From Motiliproteus sp965230735 (GTDB lineage: Bacteria; Pseudomonadota; Gammaproteobacteria; Pseudomonadales; Balneatricaceae), in the NCBI RefSeq assembly GCF_965230735.1, contig NZ_OZ246016.1, positions 496,001 through 560,000 on the forward strand: DNA of 64,000 nt, in the 5' to 3' direction. The position numbers and the translations under genes are program-made. Of the stretch, positions 25,195 to 34,454 are shown piece by piece (the first letter of the stretch is position 1; the number at the start of each line of letters is the position of its first letter). Below the pieces are notes generated by a model. That model worked only from the letters and a program-made list of their open reading frames with translations. It had not been told where the DNA came from and ran no database searches.

Positions 25195-25950
25195 ATGAGT
25201 TCACCCCGCGTCCTCCTGCTACTTGGCTGCTGGCTGCTTCTGCTTAGCCCGACCGGCCAGGCCGATACCCTGCGCATCGCGGTGGCGAGCAACTTCAGCG
25301 ACGCCATCCGCCCCCTGGCGCGGCAGTTCGAGGCCGACAGCGGCCATCGGATCCAACTGATCTTCGGCTCCACCGGCAAGCACTACGCGCAGATCCTCAA
25401 TGGAGCCCCGTTCGACGCCTTCCTGGCCGCCGACAGCCGTCGTCCCGAGCTGCTCGAACAACAGGGTCGGACCGTCGCCGGTAGCCGTTTCACCTACGCC
25501 ATCGGCCAACTGGCCCTGTGGAGCCCCGACCCGAACGGCGGCGACCTGCAACAACAGCTTAAACTGACGCAGTTCCGCCACCTGGCGATCGCCAACCCGA
25601 AACTGGCCCCGTATGGTCGCGCCGCCTGGCAGCTGCTCGACAAGCTTGGCCTGCAACAATCACTACGCGGCAAGCTGGTGCGCGGGGAAAACATCGGTCA
25701 GACCTTTCATTTTGTCAGTAGCGGCAACGCCGAACTCGGCCTGGTGGCACTGTCCCAGATCACCGATCCACAGCAACCGATTCCCGGCCGCCACTGGCTG
25801 GTCGCCCCCTCACTGTACGAACCGATCGTGCAGCAGGCGGTGCAACTCCAACGCAGTCCGGCCATCGATGCTTTTATGAATTATCTGCGTAGCGACTCGG
25901 TGATCGAGCTAATCCGCCAGCATGGCTACGCAATTCCGGAGGGCCGCTAG
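25195..25950 (+). CDS. modA: ModA, periplasmic molybdate-binding protein
   Basis: This 251-residue precursor captures molybdate for the ModBC transporter. A Sec signal (about 1-23) ends near GQADT. The mature part shows LRIAVASNFSDAIRPLARQF, IFGSTGKHYAQI, GAPFDAFLAADSRRPELL and a C-terminal HYGYAIPE-like end (QHGYAIPEGR), all typical for ModA. It begins immediately after the modE stop and lies 9 bp before modB. Confidence 0.94.
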   Translation: MSSPRVLLLLGCWLLLLSPTGQADTLRIAVASNFSDAIRPLARQFEADSGHRIQLIFGSTGKHYAQILNGAPFDAFLAADSRRPELLEQQGRTVAGSRFTYAIGQLALWSPDPNGGDLQQQLKLTQFRHLAIANPKLAPYGRAAWQLLDKLGLQQSLRGKLVRGENIGQTFHFVSSGNAELGLVALSQITDPQQPIPGRHWLVAPSLYEPIVQQAVQLQRSPAIDAFMNYLRSDSVIELIRQHGYAIPEGR

Positions 25951-25959
25951 GCAGACGGA

Positions 25960-26637
25960 ATGGAAACGAGTGATCTGAGCGCCCTGAGCATCACCCTGCA
26001 GCTGGCCGGGCTGACCACCCTGATCCTGCTGCTGCTCGGCACCCCGCTGGCCTGGTGGCTGGCACGCTCGCGCTGGCGCTACAAGTTCCTGCTTGAGGCG
26101 GTGATCGCGCTACCGCTGGTATTGCCGCCGACGGTGCTGGGGTTCTACCTGCTGATTGCGCTAGGTCCCAATGGCCCGATCGGCGGACTGGCCGAAGCCC
26201 TCGGTGGACGCTCGCTGGCGTTCAGTTTCACCGGGCTGGTGATCGGCTCGGTGTTCTACTCGATGCCGTTTGTGGTGCAGCCGCTGCAAAACGCCTTCAC
26301 CGCCATCGGCCCGCGGCCGCTTGAAGTGGCCGCCACACTGCGGGCCGGCCCCCTGGACCGTTTCTTTACCGTGGCCGTACCATTGGCCCGCTCGGGCTTC
26401 CTGACCGCCACGGTGCTGGGCTTTGCCCATACCGTCGGCGAGTTCGGGGTGGTGCTGATGATTGGCGGTAATATTCCCGGCGAGACCCAGGTCCTGTCGA
26501 TCGCGATCTATGATCATGTCGAAGCCCTCGAGTACGGCCAGGCCCACTGGCTCTCCGGTGGTCTGCTGGCGATGTCGTTCGCACTGCTGATCCTGGTCTA
26601 TGCCCTCAACCGCCGCTTCGCGGTGGTCAAATCCTGA
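25960..26637 (+). CDS. modB: ModB, molybdate ABC transporter permease
   Basis: This 225-residue membrane protein has about five or six helices and the permease loop motif EVAATLRAGPLDRFFTVAVP that contacts the ATPase. GEFGVVLMIGGNIPGETQ is the conserved ModB block. It forms the inner-membrane channel with ModC. Confidence 0.95.
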   Translation: METSDLSALSITLQLAGLTTLILLLLGTPLAWWLARSRWRYKFLLEAVIALPLVLPPTVLGFYLLIALGPNGPIGGLAEALGGRSLAFSFTGLVIGSVFYSMPFVVQPLQNAFTAIGPRPLEVAATLRAGPLDRFFTVAVPLARSGFLTATVLGFAHTVGEFGVVLMIGGNIPGETQVLSIAIYDHVEALEYGQAHWLSGGLLAMSFALLILVYALNRRFAVVKS

Positions 26638-26671
26638 GTCGATAAAACTGTGCCGATGAGAGTCCACACCG

Positions 26672-27742
26672 ATGAGTATTGAGGCCCGTTTCCGGCTCCA
26701 AAAAGACCGTTTCAGGCTGGATGTTGATCTGCAGCTGCCTGATCGAGGTGTGACGGCGATCTTCGGCCCCTCCGGTTGCGGCAAGACCACCCTGCTGCGA
26801 CTGATCGCCGGGCTGGAGCACAGCCCTGACGGCCAATTGCGAATCGGCGACAGCTGGTGGCAGAAAGACGGTCAAAGCCTGCCGACCCACCGCCGTCCAA
26901 TCGGGTATGTATTTCAGGAAGCCAGCCTGTTCCCCCATCTGAGCGCCCGCGCCAACCTCGAATACGGCGTTCGCCGGGTCCCTAAGCCGCAGCGCAAAGT
27001 GTCGCTGGAGCAGGCGATCGAGCTGCTGCAGATCGGCGAGCTGCTGGAGCGGATGCCCGATCGCCTCTCCGGCGGCGAACGCCAACGGGTCGCCATCGCC
27101 CGAGCACTGGCGGCCGGCCCGCAACTGCTGCTGATGGACGAGCCGCTGTCGGCGCTGGACCTGAAGCGCAAGCGCGAAATCCTGCCCTATCTGGAACAGC
27201 TCCATGATCAACTGCAGATTCCGATCCTGTACGTCACCCACGCCCCCGACGAAGTGGCCCGCCTGGCCGATCATCTGGTACTGCTCGAACAGGGTCGTGT
27301 ACTGGCAAGCGGACCCCTGGATCAGACCCTGAGCCGACTCGATCTGCCGCTGCGCAAGGATGAAGATGCCGGCGTGGTGATCAAGGCCACGGTGGCCGAG
27401 AAAGACAGCCGCTGGCACCTGGCCCGAGCCCAGTTCGACGGTGGCAGCCTCTGGGTCAAAGACAGCGGCCTACCCCTGGACAAGCCGGTACGACTGCGGG
27501 TGCTGGCCCGCGATATCAGTCTGGCGCTGGAGCAGCACCCGGACCAGAGCATCCAGAACCTGCTGCCGGCCCGAATTGCCGAAATCGTCAGCAACGATCA
27601 TCCGGCGGTGGCGCTGGTGCGAGCCGAAGTCGGCACCACCTCACTGCTGGCGAGGGTCACCAGTCGAGCGTTGGATAGTTTAGGGCTGAAGGTCGGCAGT
27701 TCGGTGTGGTTGCAGATCAAGTCGGTGGCGGTGTTGGAATAA
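26672..27742 (+). CDS. modC: ModC, molybdate ABC transporter ATPase
   Basis: This 356-residue ATPase has Walker A GPSGCGKTTL, signature LSGGERQRVAIARAL and Walker B LLLMDEPLSALD. The last about 70 residues form a MOP/TOBE domain (SIQNLLPARIAEIVSNDHP) that may bind molybdate and regulate transport. It is the last gene of the mod operon. A denitrifier needs molybdenum for nitrate reductase, though none is in the window. Confidence 0.95.
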   Translation: MSIEARFRLQKDRFRLDVDLQLPDRGVTAIFGPSGCGKTTLLRLIAGLEHSPDGQLRIGDSWWQKDGQSLPTHRRPIGYVFQEASLFPHLSARANLEYGVRRVPKPQRKVSLEQAIELLQIGELLERMPDRLSGGERQRVAIARALAAGPQLLLMDEPLSALDLKRKREILPYLEQLHDQLQIPILYVTHAPDEVARLADHLVLLEQGRVLASGPLDQTLSRLDLPLRKDEDAGVVIKATVAEKDSRWHLARAQFDGGSLWVKDSGLPLDKPVRLRVLARDISLALEQHPDQSIQNLLPARIAEIVSNDHPAVALVRAEVGTTSLLARVTSRALDSLGLKVGSSVWLQIKSVAVLE

Positions 27743-27829
27743 TCTTCTCGCTGACCTATCACTCGACCTATCAGGAAACGAAAACGCCGCCATAAAAAGA
27801 GCAGAATTTTCGTTAATATAGAAAAGGAA

Positions 27830-28033
27830 TCAAGCGGTGGTATTGATCCTAGTACCAACCCGATCAGTGGGCGCACTCGGACTCACCTGCTGGGTCTGCG
27901 CGCTGTTGGCCGCAGGTGCGGCAGACTGGATCAACTGCAGAACCTGCTGACCCTGAACCTGCTGCTGATCGAGGGCTTTCTTGTAGACGGCGGTGGCAAT
28001 CTCATTGCCCAGTCGGATGCTGGTCAAACTCAT
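27830..28033 (-). CDS. small YjfB-like putative motility protein
   Basis: This 67-residue protein starts MSLTSIRLGNEIATAVYKKA and continues LDQQQVQGQQVLQLIQSAA, an amphipathic Gln-rich helix pair like the YjfB (putative motility protein) family. The tail is rich in Ala, Ser and Thr. It stands alone on the minus strand between modC and the AEC carrier. GAGAGA precedes the ATG. The function is unknown even for the family, and the assignment rests on pattern only. Confidence 0.55.
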   Translation of the reverse strand: MSLTSIRLGNEIATAVYKKALDQQQVQGQQVLQLIQSAAPAANSAQTQQVSPSAPTDRVGTRINTTA

Positions 28034-28183
28034 AACGGTCTCTCTCGCTAGACCCCCATCATACGCCCCTCGGCGCTAAAGTGAACGCTTGCTGCCGAGC
28101 CACCATCCCCTTACCATCGCCTTCTGCCCCGACTAACGACCTTACCGGCCCGGGCGGACTCGTGAACTTGGCTCGGACCCGCT

Positions 28184-29134
28184 ATGGACGCCTTTCTCAA
28201 CAACCTGCAGTTTTCGCTCTCGATCACCGGGCCGATCTTTATCGTCATGACGCTGGGCTGGTTGCTGAACCGGCGTGGGATGATCAACGACAACTTTATC
28301 GACATCGGCTCCAAGCTGGTGTTCAACGTCACCCTACCGGCACTGCTGTTTATCAACATCAGTCGCACCAGCATCGAGCAGACCGCCAACCTGACTCTGC
28401 TCGGGGTCGGGCTGTTCGGCACCCTGCTGCTTTTTCTACTGTTCGAATTCCTGGTCGCCCGCCGGGTCGAGCCCAGCAGCGAACGCGGCGTGGTGGTTCA
28501 GGGCGCGTTTCGCTCCAACATGGGCATCATCGGCCTGGCATACTGCTTCAACGCCTACGGTAACGATGGCCTGGTGACCGCCTCGCTCTATCTGGCCCTG
28601 GTCACCATCCTGTTCAACATCTTGTCGGTGATCACCCTGAGCCGCTCGCTGAATCGAGATACCGGCTTTCGCAGTACCCTGAAAGGAATCCTCAAAAATC
28701 CGCTGATAATCGGCATCGTCATGGCCCTGCCGTTGGCCTGGTATCAGGTCGAGCTACCCGCGATGGTGATCCGCACCGGTGAATACTTCGCCCAGATGAC
28801 CCTGCCGCTAGCCCTGTTGTGCACCGGCGCCAGCCTCAACTTCAGCGCCCTGCGGCACGACCGTAAAAACGCCATGCTGGCCGCCAGCCTGAAACTGCTG
28901 GTGGTCCCGCTGACCCTGACCCTCGGAGGTATCCTGCTCGGTTTACGCGGAATCGAACTGGGTGTGCTGCTGCTGATGACCTGCTCCCCCACCGCCGCCG
29001 CCAGCTACGTGATGGTTCGCGCCATGGGCGGCAACGCCACCCTGGCCGCCAATATCATCGCCATTACCACGCTTTGCTCACTGCTGACCACCAGCGCAGG
29101 GGTGACGCTGTTGAAGTTGCTCGAGTTGATTTAG
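28184..29134 (+). CDS. AEC-family (auxin efflux carrier type) transporter
   Basis: This 316-residue inner-membrane protein has about ten helices. N-terminal GPIFIVMTLGWLLNRRGMI, NVTLPALLFINIS in the first half and TCSPTAAASYVMVRAMGG near the end are typical of the family, which exports or imports carboxylates such as malate. The substrate cannot be inferred from the neighbours. It converges on the cbiX end of the cobalamin operon. Confidence 0.85.
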   Translation: MDAFLNNLQFSLSITGPIFIVMTLGWLLNRRGMINDNFIDIGSKLVFNVTLPALLFINISRTSIEQTANLTLLGVGLFGTLLLFLLFEFLVARRVEPSSERGVVVQGAFRSNMGIIGLAYCFNAYGNDGLVTASLYLALVTILFNILSVITLSRSLNRDTGFRSTLKGILKNPLIIGIVMALPLAWYQVELPAMVIRTGEYFAQMTLPLALLCTGASLNFSALRHDRKNAMLAASLKLLVVPLTLTLGGILLGLRGIELGVLLLMTCSPTAAASYVMVRAMGGNATLAANIIAITTLCSLLTTSAGVTLLKLLELI

Positions 29135-29138
29135 AAAC

Positions 29139-29169
29139 AGCGGCTGGCCATCTCAAGCCACCAGCCGCT
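29139..29169. terminator. hairpin between AEC carrier and cbiX
   Basis: A 9 bp stem AGCGGCTGG / CCAGCCGCT with a 13 nt loop lies between convergent gene ends. It lacks a T run but is well placed to end both transcripts. Confidence 0.5.
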
Positions 29170-29178
29170 TCCATCTAA

Positions 29179-30369
29179 CTACTGATGCGCTGGCGTACTG
29201 GCCGGATCAATATCCCCAATCCGGTCGGCTTCTTCGTCCAGAATCTCCTGCGGGAACTGGCTCATAAAGCAGCAGCAGATACCTTCACCGATCATCGTGC
29301 GTGGTCCCAGCGGGTGGGCGATATGCTTGTAGATACCGTGGGAGTGGCCATGATCGTGGGAATGGTCATGTGAATGGCCGAGCGAATGGTCATGGCTATG
29401 ATCACCGTGGTGGTGATGGCCGTGGTGATGGGTATGGCTGTGGCCCTTGCCGTGACTGTCCTCGTGGGAGTGGGTGTGCTCGTGGTTGTCACCGTCGGGC
29501 TGGTACTCGGCATGGTGGTGGTGAATATCCACTTCACCGGCAGCCAGACGGCGCTGGAAGGACTGCATCAGGTTTTCGTCCCCATTAACCTCACCGCCCA
29601 TGATTTCACGGACCCGGTTCTCGAACGCATCGATCACCTTGGGATGGTCATTCAGGTAGTCGGCCTTAATAAATTCGACGCCGGGGTTTTCGGCCGCCAC
29701 CTTGTCGACGTAGCCGTAGATCCGCTTGATCAGGCGGCCGGTAAACAGGAAGTAAGGCGCCACTACGACACGCTGGTAACCCAGCTTCAGCAGTTTCTCC
29801 AGACCGATACCCACCGACGGGTAGGTAACTCCGGAGTAGACGGTATCGGCCCAGCCGAAGCCCATGTTTTCATTGACGATGCGGGTCAGCTTGGCAGCTT
29901 CGGCATTGGCCTCGGTATCGGAGGTACCACGACCGACTACCACCAGCAGGGTGTCGTAGAGGGACTCGGGGGGATTCTCAGGATCCAGCCCCAGCGCTTC
30001 GTAGATACGGCTCTGGAAGGCGTCGATCATCGCCGGCTGCAGTCCCAGCTCCTCACCGTACTGCACCTCGACCTGGCGGCCGTGTTCGCGACAGCTCTCG
30101 CCGAAGGTGGTCAGGACCGACGGAATATCATTCTTGGCATGGGTGGCAGCAAACAGCATCCCAGGCACCGCCAGGATCTCTTCAACCCCCTGGTCGATCA
30201 GGGCGTTGAGTCCCATATGGATGTTCGGGGCCGAAAACTCCAAAAAACCGTATTCGACCGGCAGCTCCGGGAAGCGTTGCTTCAGCCCGGCCGCTACCCG
30301 GCCGAACTCGCGTTCTGCATCCTTGTCACGGCTGCCATGTCCGCACACCATAATACCTTGCTTAGGCAC
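29179..30369 (-). CDS. cbiX: CbiX-type sirohydrochlorin cobaltochelatase, long form with His-rich region
   Basis: This enzyme inserts cobalt into sirohydrochlorin early in corrin synthesis. The 396-residue protein has two chelatase domains: the first with MVCGHGSRD and VPGMLFAATHAKNDIP (about 5-130), the second with VVGRGTSD and APYFLFTGRLIKRIYG (about 145-265). A His-rich stretch follows at about 280-345 with more than 30 histidines in HSH, HHH and DHSHDHSHDHGHSH runs. The tail holds a Cys cluster, GICCCFMSQ, which may be the iron-sulfur site known from the long CbiX type. The start is the GTG at 30369, eight bases after GGAG, not the upstream ATG. A 137 bp gap separates it from cobN, so it might have its own promoter. 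Confidence 0.88.
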   Translation of the reverse strand: MPKQGIMVCGHGSRDKDAEREFGRVAAGLKQRFPELPVEYGFLEFSAPNIHMGLNALIDQGVEEILAVPGMLFAATHAKNDIPSVLTTFGESCREHGRQVEVQYGEELGLQPAMIDAFQSRIYEALGLDPENPPESLYDTLLVVVGRGTSDTEANAEAAKLTRIVNENMGFGWADTVYSGVTYPSVGIGLEKLLKLGYQRVVVAPYFLFTGRLIKRIYGYVDKVAAENPGVEFIKADYLNDHPKVIDAFENRVREIMGGEVNGDENLMQSFQRRLAAGEVDIHHHHAEYQPDGDNHEHTHSHEDSHGKGHSHTHHHGHHHHGDHSHDHSLGHSHDHSHDHGHSHGIYKHIAHPLGPRTMIGEGICCCFMSQFPQEILDEEADRIGDIDPASTPAHQ

Positions 30370-30427
30370 TGTTCTTTCTCCAGTAATCTCGGCCGATTCG
30401 GTTCGGCCAAACAATCTATTTTATCCT

Positions 30428-30475
30428 ATCCGCCCCCGAAGAAGCGGTCGTAATTTGATCTTAAAACGGGCGGAT
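30428..30475. promoter_or_regulatory. inverted repeat in the cobN-cbiX gap
   Basis: ATCCGCCC (30428-30435) and GGGCGGAT (30468-30475) form an 8 bp dyad with a 32 nt loop, in one of the few real gaps of the cobalamin operon. It may be an attenuating hairpin before cbiX or an operator. Confidence 0.35.
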
Positions 30476-30506
30476 CAGCTGCATCCGCGCTTGAGCGCTC
30501 AACGAC

Positions 30507-33500
30507 TCAGGTTGCTTGCTCCTGACGCTGATCCAGCTCCAGCAGCAGGTCTTGGAGCTTGTGGGCCTGCTCGCCCGGCTCGGACCAGAGCCCACGCTGG
30601 GTCGCTTCCAGCAGTCGTTCGGCAATTTCTTCCAGCGCATCCGGATTATGTTGCTCCAGAAACTGCCGATTCTCGGGCTCGAACAATAGCGTCTCGCTGA
30701 CCTGCTGATATTGGTAATCGTCGATCAGTTCGGTGGTGGCGTCGTAGGCGAACAGGTAGTCGACACTGGCGCTCATCTCGAACGCGCCCTTGTAACCGTG
30801 TTCACGCATCGCGGTGAGCCACTTCGGGTTCAGCAGCCGTGAGCGGATCACCCGGTTCAACTCCTCCTTGAGGGTCCGAATCTTCGGCTGCATCGGGTTG
30901 GCGTGGTCGCCGTGGTAGACCTGCGGCGCTTTGCCGGCGAACTGTTCCACCGCATTGCTCATGCCGCCCTGGAACTGGTAGTAATCGTCCGAATCGAGCA
31001 GATCGTGCTCGCGGTTGTCCTGGTTTTGGATCACCACCTCGAGCTGCGACAACCGGTGCTGGAACGCTTGTGGCGCCTCCACGCCGTCGCTCAGACTGCC
31101 GTCAGAAGGCGCAGTTCCCGCCTGTGCGAAGGCTTGATGATCGCCGTAGGCGTAGCCGCCCCAGTTCAGGTAGGCCTCGGCCAGATCCGAGCGCTGCTCC
31201 CAGCAACGCTCGTCGATCAACCCCTGTAGCCCGGCGCCATAAGCCCCCGGCTTGCTACCAAAGACCCGGTAGCTGGCCTGGCGCGCGGCCTCAGCGGGAT
31301 CTAACCCCTCAGTCTGCAGCTGCGCCTGGCGCTGTTCGATATGGGCCCGGATCCGGTTACCGTCGCCCGGCTCGTCCAGCGCGGCCAGTTTGCGTACCGC
31401 CGCATCGAACAGTCGCATCACGTTGGGAAAGGCATCGCGGAAAAAGCCGGATACCCGCAGCGTCACATCGACCCGTGGCCGACCCAACTGCTGGCAGCCG
31501 ATCACTTCGAAATCGACCACCCGGTTCGAACCCGGCGCCCAGATCGGTCGAACCCCCATCAGCGCGAATGCCTGGGCGATATCATCGCCGCCGGTTCGCA
31601 TGGTTGCGGTGCCCCAGACCGACAGGCCGAGCTGGGCCGGGTAGTCACCGTGCTCCTGCAAGTGCCGCTCGATCAGCGCCTGAGCCGAACGCTGACCGAT
31701 CGCCCAGGCCGCCGGAGACGGGATTGAGCGGTTGTCGACCGAGTAGAAGTTACGCCCGGTGGGCAGGGTATCGAGCCGACCCCGGGTCGGCGCGCCGCTC
31801 GGGCCTGGGTCGACAAAGCGACCCTCCAAGCCATCCAGCAAAGCGCCGATCTCCTGCTCGGCGCTGAGGTTCAACGCCCGCATCAGGGTGGCACGGGCAT
31901 AATCGAGCTGGGCTCGGGTTCGGGGCAGTCCGGCAAGCTCCTTGAACGGCTCTGAATCCGAATCTGATAGCAGGTACTGCTCGATCAGCTGCTGCGCCAA
32001 CAGCTCCAGGCGCTCTCGGGTATCGGCTTCGCTACGCCAATGGCTGTCGCAAACCTGCTGCAGCACCTCCGGTCGCTCGCCCCGCCAGGGCTGTACCGAG
32101 GCTTCCAGCGGATCGAAAGGTTCGCCATCCTGCTGCAAAACCAAATCCAGCGCCAGGTTGTGCAGGATTCCTTGGGCCTCGGCACCGTCGCCGCGCGGCA
32201 AACGCAGCAGCGCCACCAGGGTCTCGGCCAGTTTCTGCGGCCTGGGCAGCTGGCCCAGAATATGCAGACCGTGGCGGATCTGCGCCTCTTTGATATCGCA
32301 GAGGTAGGCGTCGAGTTCGTTCAGCAACGCCTCGTCATCGTCGCCCGCCTCGCTGGCCAGCTCCTGATCCAGGTGGGTCTTGCGCACCTGCTCGATGATC
32401 TGCTGGCGCAACCAGCCCTGGCGCTGATCATCCATCCCCATGGCCTGGTAATACTCGTCCACCAAGCCTTCCAGCTCGGCCAATTCTGCATAGGTTTCGG
32501 CCCGACTCATCGGCGGCATCAGATGGTCAATCACCACCGCCTGGGTGCGACGCTTGGCCTGAGCCCCCTCACCCGGGTCGTTGACGATAAAGGGGTAGAA
32601 GTGGGGCATCGGTCCGAGGGCAATATCGGGCCAGCATTCGGCCGATAGCGCCGAGCCCTTGCCCGGCAACCACTCCAGATTACCGTGCTTACCCACATGC
32701 ACCACCGCATCGACCCGATAGCAATTGCGTAGCCAGAAGTAGAACGCCAGGTAGCTGTGGGGCGGGATCAGGTCCGGGTCGTGGTAGTTAGCGGCCAGAT
32801 CCAGATTGAAGCCTCGCGCCGGTTGAATCCCGATAAAGGTCTCGCCGAGCCTTATGCCGGCCAGCATCAGACGGCCGTTGCGGCACTTGGGATCCATCTC
32901 CGGGCCACCCCAGCGCTGCAGCACCGCCTGTTGGCAGGCGTCGGGCAGCTCGGCAAAGGCGCGCTGGTAGTCCTCCAGCGCGATCGATTGCCAGCACTTC
33001 CGTTGGTGCAGGGTATTGGGGTTGTTGGTCACCGCCCCCAACAACTCTCGAATCAAGCTATCACCATCCTCCGGCTGTCCTGACTCGTCGCCGAGCGGAT
33101 AACCGGCCCGATGCAGCGCCCGCAGGATATTCACCGTCGAGGCCGGCGTATCAAGCCCAACCCCGTTGCCGATTCGACCGTCTTTGGTCGGGTAGTTGGC
33201 CAGGATCAGCGCAATCCGCTTGTCCGGGTTAGGTTTACCCGCCAGGCCACAGTGGGCCAACGCCAGCCGGGCGACAAAATCGGCCCGCTCCGGGTGCAGC
33301 GAATAACGCACCACCGACAGCTGCCCCCGCGGATCGAAGTGGCTCTCGGATTTGAAACTCAAGGCGCGGGTATGGATCCGTCCGTCCATCTCCGGCAACA
33401 CCACCTGCATGGCGATATCGCGGCTTCGCAGGCCCTGTTTGTGGTCGAGCCAGTCCTGCTCGGTGCTGCTCGAAAGCACCAGCTGCAACACCGGCAACGG

Positions 33501-34433
33501 CTGCTCGAACGGTGACTCAAATCGGGTCGGTTGCGAGCTCAGCTCCGGGCTGGCGACAGTGTTGGAGGCAAAGCCGGTGCTGTTGATAATCAGCTTGGCA
33601 CCGCTCTGCTCGATCAGCCGGTTCACCAGCAGTAAGGATTCGGCATCCTTCAGTGATGCGATCGCCACCGGCAATGGGCAAAGACCGGCCTGCTCCAGCG
33701 CCGAGATCAAGCCATCAAACATAGCCGTGTTATCGCTCTGCAGATGGGAGCGGTAAAACAGCAGCGCGACTACTGGCCGCGCTGTAGCACTTGGTCTCGT
33801 TCGCGCTTCGCGGGCCTGCAGCTTATCGCGATAGGCCTGCCATTCGGCGAAGCTGGCTTGTCCGGCGGAACTCGGCAGGTAGAGCAAACAGTGGGGCAAC
33901 GGTCGCGGTTCGCGCCAGTTCAGCGCTAACCCGAAGTACTCGGCGGCAACATAGTTCAGCAGCTCGCGGCTGTTATCGATGCCGCTCTCACGCAGGTAGC
34001 GCCAGACCCGATGGCAATCAGGCTCGGCAACGCTGGAGGCCTCGAACAGTTCCGGATCGACCGCATCGTCGCCCGGCACGATCACCAGAGTTCGTGACGG
34101 ATCAGCCTCGGCCCAGGCCTGCAGCCGTTCAAAGCCATAGCGCCAGTAACTGGCCCCGCCGAGCAGCGACACCACCACCACCCGGGCATGCTCGAGCACC
34201 TTGTGCTCGTACAGATCGTAGGCCGCCGGTTTGAGCAATTGCACCCAGTTGGCCAGTCGAACCTGCGGCAACGATCCGCCCTCTGGCGCAACGAATCGCT
34301 CCAGTGCACCGGACAGCGCCGCCAACACGCTGTCGGCAGCGGCCAGAACCACGACCTCGGCCGGATCCTGATCCAGGTCGATAATGCCCTCATCGTCGAC
34401 GAAACCGCCCGGTTGTGCTGCCAGTAGATGCAT
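30507..34433 (-). CDS. cobN: CobN, large subunit of ATP-dependent cobaltochelatase
   Basis: CobN is the large metal-inserting subunit that, with AAA+ partners, puts cobalt into hydrogenobyrinic acid diamide in the late-insertion pathway. The 1308-residue length fits the family. Recognisable blocks include RIALILANYPTKDGRIGNGV, YLAFYFWLRNCYRVDAVVHV, HVGKHGNLEWLPGKGSAL, LGLSVWGTATMRTGGDDIAQ and DVTLRVSGFFRDAFPNVM. The partner ATPase is probably the ChlID-like protein at 44828-46591, since no cobS or cobT is present. It lies between cobW and cbiX. The ATG at 34433 has no close ribosome site, so the exact start is slightly uncertain. Confidence 0.94.
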   Translation of the reverse strand: MHLLAAQPGGFVDDEGIIDLDQDPAEVVVLAAADSVLAALSGALERFVAPEGGSLPQVRLANWVQLLKPAAYDLYEHKVLEHARVVVVSLLGGASYWRYGFERLQAWAEADPSRTLVIVPGDDAVDPELFEASSVAEPDCHRVWRYLRESGIDNSRELLNYVAAEYFGLALNWREPRPLPHCLLYLPSSAGQASFAEWQAYRDKLQAREARTRPSATARPVVALLFYRSHLQSDNTAMFDGLISALEQAGLCPLPVAIASLKDAESLLLVNRLIEQSGAKLIINSTGFASNTVASPELSSQPTRFESPFEQPLPVLQLVLSSSTEQDWLDHKQGLRSRDIAMQVVLPEMDGRIHTRALSFKSESHFDPRGQLSVVRYSLHPERADFVARLALAHCGLAGKPNPDKRIALILANYPTKDGRIGNGVGLDTPASTVNILRALHRAGYPLGDESGQPEDGDSLIRELLGAVTNNPNTLHQRKCWQSIALEDYQRAFAELPDACQQAVLQRWGGPEMDPKCRNGRLMLAGIRLGETFIGIQPARGFNLDLAANYHDPDLIPPHSYLAFYFWLRNCYRVDAVVHVGKHGNLEWLPGKGSALSAECWPDIALGPMPHFYPFIVNDPGEGAQAKRRTQAVVIDHLMPPMSRAETYAELAELEGLVDEYYQAMGMDDQRQGWLRQQIIEQVRKTHLDQELASEAGDDDEALLNELDAYLCDIKEAQIRHGLHILGQLPRPQKLAETLVALLRLPRGDGAEAQGILHNLALDLVLQQDGEPFDPLEASVQPWRGERPEVLQQVCDSHWRSEADTRERLELLAQQLIEQYLLSDSDSEPFKELAGLPRTRAQLDYARATLMRALNLSAEQEIGALLDGLEGRFVDPGPSGAPTRGRLDTLPTGRNFYSVDNRSIPSPAAWAIGQRSAQALIERHLQEHGDYPAQLGLSVWGTATMRTGGDDIAQAFALMGVRPIWAPGSNRVVDFEVIGCQQLGRPRVDVTLRVSGFFRDAFPNVMRLFDAAVRKLAALDEPGDGNRIRAHIEQRQAQLQTEGLDPAEAARQASYRVFGSKPGAYGAGLQGLIDERCWEQRSDLAEAYLNWGGYAYGDHQAFAQAGTAPSDGSLSDGVEAPQAFQHRLSQLEVVIQNQDNREHDLLDSDDYYQFQGGMSNAVEQFAGKAPQVYHGDHANPMQPKIRTLKEELNRVIRSRLLNPKWLTAMREHGYKGAFEMSASVDYLFAYDATTELIDDYQYQQVSETLLFEPENRQFLEQHNPDALEEIAERLLEATQRGLWSEPGEQAHKLQDLLLELDQRQEQAT

Positions 34434-34454
34434 CTTGCTACGCCAAACTCCAGG

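Noticed and set aside
29292..29560. apparent tandem repeat or CRISPR-like array
   Set aside because: The repetition is the CAT/CAC codon run of the His-rich stretch in cbiX, with no spacer structure.
29374..30453. 359-codon open frame starting with a Val/Met-rich, apparently hydrophobic stretch
   Set aside because: The hydrophobic look arises from reading the His-rich codons of cbiX on the other strand.
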